This document shows, one piece after another, positions 33,898-35,288 of a stretch of 35,288 nt of DNA (within the stretch, counting starts at the first letter, position 1; each line of letters begins with the position of its first letter). A program made the position numbers and the translations under genes. Origin of the DNA: an uncultured Clostridia bacterium (GTDB lineage: Bacteria > Bacillota > Clostridia > Lachnospirales > CAMVHY01); assembly GCA_946415665.1 (NCBI GenBank), contig CAMKTI010000003.1, positions 1 to 35,288 of the forward strand, written 5' to 3'. Below the pieces are notes generated by a model. It was not told the DNA's origin and ran no database searches. It saw nothing but the letters and a program-made list of their open reading frames with translations.

Positions 33898-34968
33898 ATG
33901 AGTGAAGAACGAGAAAAAATAATTTTGCCAGACAGAAAAATTTATTTAGATTACTTAAGAGTGTTTGCAATTTTTGCGATGATAATGTTACATGTAGCAA
34001 GTCAAAACTGGGCTTATATAAATGTAAATAGTTTCACTTGGCAAATATTTAATTTTTTTGATGGAATTTTAAGATGGTGTGTACCAATTTTTGTAATGAT
34101 AAGCGGAAACTTATTTTTGAGTAAAGAAATTCTGATTAAAAAATTATATTTTAAGTATATCCTGCGCTTAATAATCGCTTTTTTGTTTTGGTCTTGTTTT
34201 TATGCGTTGGTTGATATTAAAGAAAAAAATTTTATTTCTGTGTATTCGGAATTTATTACGGGGCATTATCATATGTGGTTTATTTTAATGATAATCGGTT
34301 TATATATTTGTGTGCCTTTTATAAAATTAGTTGCTAATAACAAAAATATATCGAGATATTATTTATTAATAACATTTTTGTTTGCGTTTTTTTTGCCACA
34401 AGTTGTTACGCTAGTCAACGATTTTGGTGCAAATTACATGATTAAGGCAGTTTCCAAAATAAATTGCAATATGTCTTTTATGTACATGAATAATGTTGTT
34501 GCTGGATTTGTGCCTTATTTTATTTTAGGGAATTATTTAGATAAAACGGAGCTTAATAAAAAAACAAGAATGATTATTTATATAATGGGCGTATTAGGTT
34601 TTTTTTTAACTGTATATTTAAGTTGGATAGTTTCTGTTAAGGCACAAATTGCGCTTGAAAATTATTATGGACCGTGGCGAGTAAATGTTTTATTTGAAAG
34701 TGTTGCTGTGTATATATGGTTTAAATATAAAAAATATAATGTAAAGAAATTAAATGCGGTTGTTGTTAAGTTATCGAAATATAGTTTCGGAGCTTATTTA
34801 GTTCATGCGTTTGTAATTGAAAAATTAGACATTTTTTTTAGCTTAAATAGTCTGTCTTTTAATCCTATTTTTTCGGTTGTTTTAATAGGCGTCTTGGTAT
34901 TTATTGTTTCGTTTATGATTTCTGGAATTTTAAATAATATTCCTAGTTTAAAAAAATATATTGTGTAA
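33898..34968 (+). CDS. Acyltransferase-3 family membrane protein
   Basis: This 356-residue inner-membrane protein has about ten helices and is likely to O-acetylate a surface polysaccharide or other envelope glycan (WecH/OatA-like). The family start is clear: KIYLDYLRVFAIFAMIMLHV with the His of the active region, then RWCVPIFVMISGNLFL. HMWFILMIIGLYICVPFIK is the second conserved block, and FGAYLVHAFVIEKL is the typical final helix. AAGAGGTTGAT stands ahead of the ATG. It is divergent from the protease gene across the tandem repeats. A terminator follows. A truncated copy of its first 74 codons lies at 30614. Confidence 0.88.
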   Translation: MSEEREKIILPDRKIYLDYLRVFAIFAMIMLHVASQNWAYINVNSFTWQIFNFFDGILRWCVPIFVMISGNLFLSKEILIKKLYFKYILRLIIAFLFWSCFYALVDIKEKNFISVYSEFITGHYHMWFILMIIGLYICVPFIKLVANNKNISRYYLLITFLFAFFLPQVVTLVNDFGANYMIKAVSKINCNMSFMYMNNVVAGFVPYFILGNYLDKTELNKKTRMIIYIMGVLGFFLTVYLSWIVSVKAQIALENYYGPWRVNVLFESVAVYIWFKYKKYNVKKLNAVVVKLSKYSFGAYLVHAFVIEKLDIFFSLNSLSFNPIFSVVLIGVLVFIVSFMISGILNNIPSLKKYIV

Positions 34969-35009
34969 ATCTAGTAAAAAGAATTTTTTATATGTATTTA
35001 AATTAAATA

Positions 35010-35043
35010 CGCTGCGAAAATTTATTTTTCGGAGCGCTTTTTT
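35010..35043 (+). terminator. Intrinsic terminator of the acyltransferase gene
   Basis: CGCTGCGAAAA and TTTTCGGAGCG pair with one mismatch around a short AT loop, followed by CTTTTTT. It lies about 40 bases after the stop. Confidence 0.88.
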
Positions 35044-35208
35044 GATAGAAAAATATTTTTTATAGCTAAATAAAAAAATGAATACGTCAACAAATTAAGA
35101 TTTAAATGTAATAAACGTGTGTAGGATATATGATTTATAAATTTGTAAAAATAATTTGGAGTTAGTATTTTTTGTTATGATTTTAAAAAAATTTTGGGGT
35201 GAAAAAAA

Positions 35209-35288
35209 TTGGGCGAGTTAAAGATTCCTGAACACGTTGCAATAATAATGGATGGAAATCGACGGTGGGCAAAAAAAAATTTTTTGAA
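35209..35288 (+). CDS. uppS: Undecaprenyl diphosphate synthase (isoprenyl transferase), start only
   Basis: The last 80 bases encode MGELKIPEHVAIIMDGNRRW and AKKNFL and run off the window. PEHVAIIMDGNRRWA is the first conserved block of cis-prenyltransferases, with the catalytic Asp. The enzyme makes the C55 lipid carrier for peptidoglycan and wall polymers, which also carries the TagA substrate. The start is TTG at 35209 with GGGGTG 7 bases before it; no ATG is available at the family's N-terminus. Confidence 0.9.
   Translation, partial: MGELKIPEHVAIIMDGNRRWAKKNFL

Overview
The window is strongly AT-rich DNA from a low-GC Bacillota (Firmicutes). It has CodY, SpoIIIAF-SpoIIIAG-SpoIIIAH, an EcfA-type ATPase, a TagA/WecG glycosyltransferase, GGAGG-type ribosome binding sites and TTGACA/TATAAT promoters. 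The mix suggests a Clostridia-like, ancestrally spore-forming organism. Decayed insertion sequences, truncated gene copies and genes of no known family suggest a genome under relaxed selection, possibly host-associated. That lifestyle is inference, not something the sequence shows.

Layout, left to right. 1-600 holds a decayed IS5-type transposase. 806-3258 is feoA-feoB (ferrous iron uptake), with the 3' end of feoB repeated in tandem. 3381-7498 (minus strand) is dprA-topA-codY (DNA uptake/processing, topoisomerase I, GTP/branched-chain amino acid regulator). 7882-8051 has tRNA-Met and tRNA-Pro, and 8423-9282 is rplM-rpsI. 9685-10642 is IS debris. 11019-11253 has tRNA-Asp, tRNA-Val and tRNA-Arg, followed by aroK and a DUF3795-like gene. 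12378-14729 holds a second IS relic, a copy of the ecfA 3' end, an orphan two-helix membrane protein and ecfA itself. 14824-16944 is a GH13 alpha-glucan hydrolase. 17110-18864 is a large orphan protein with a C-terminal membrane hairpin. 19284-21190 is spoIIIAF-AG-AH without spoIIIAA-AE. 21377-22816 is an alanine/glycine:sodium symporter. 23260-24164 is an IS630-type element with clear ends. 24165-24951 is a broken membrane-protein gene. 25281-27429 holds tagA, an SLH-like protein and an MntP/YtaF-family protein. 27586-29556 is a pair of paralogous internally duplicated membrane proteins. 29674-30443 is IS debris, followed by a truncated acyltransferase start joined to a truncated U32 peptidase. 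31305-33263 is a calpain-like protease with an Asn-rich linker and a C-terminal membrane hairpin. Its promoter and start are repeated three times with a 244-base period. The window ends with an acyltransferase-3 gene and the start of uppS.

Two patterns stand out. First, at least five unrelated orphan genes (13300, 17110, 27586, 28714, 31305), and probably the broken gene at 24165, carry one or two closely spaced pairs of hydrophobic helices. Four of them have very good sigma-A promoters. The calpain-like protease is the only one with a recognisable enzymatic domain. The layout recalls host-membrane-inserted (Inc-like) proteins of intracellular bacteria, but that is a hypothesis. Second, several of these genes lie between a full housekeeping gene and a truncated, mostly synonymously diverged copy of its end (ecfA 3' end, acyltransferase 5' end), or between repeated terminator flanks. 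A similar end duplication occurs at feoB with nothing inserted. This could be homologous recombination with DNA from a diverged relative, or an assembly artefact from mixed strains.
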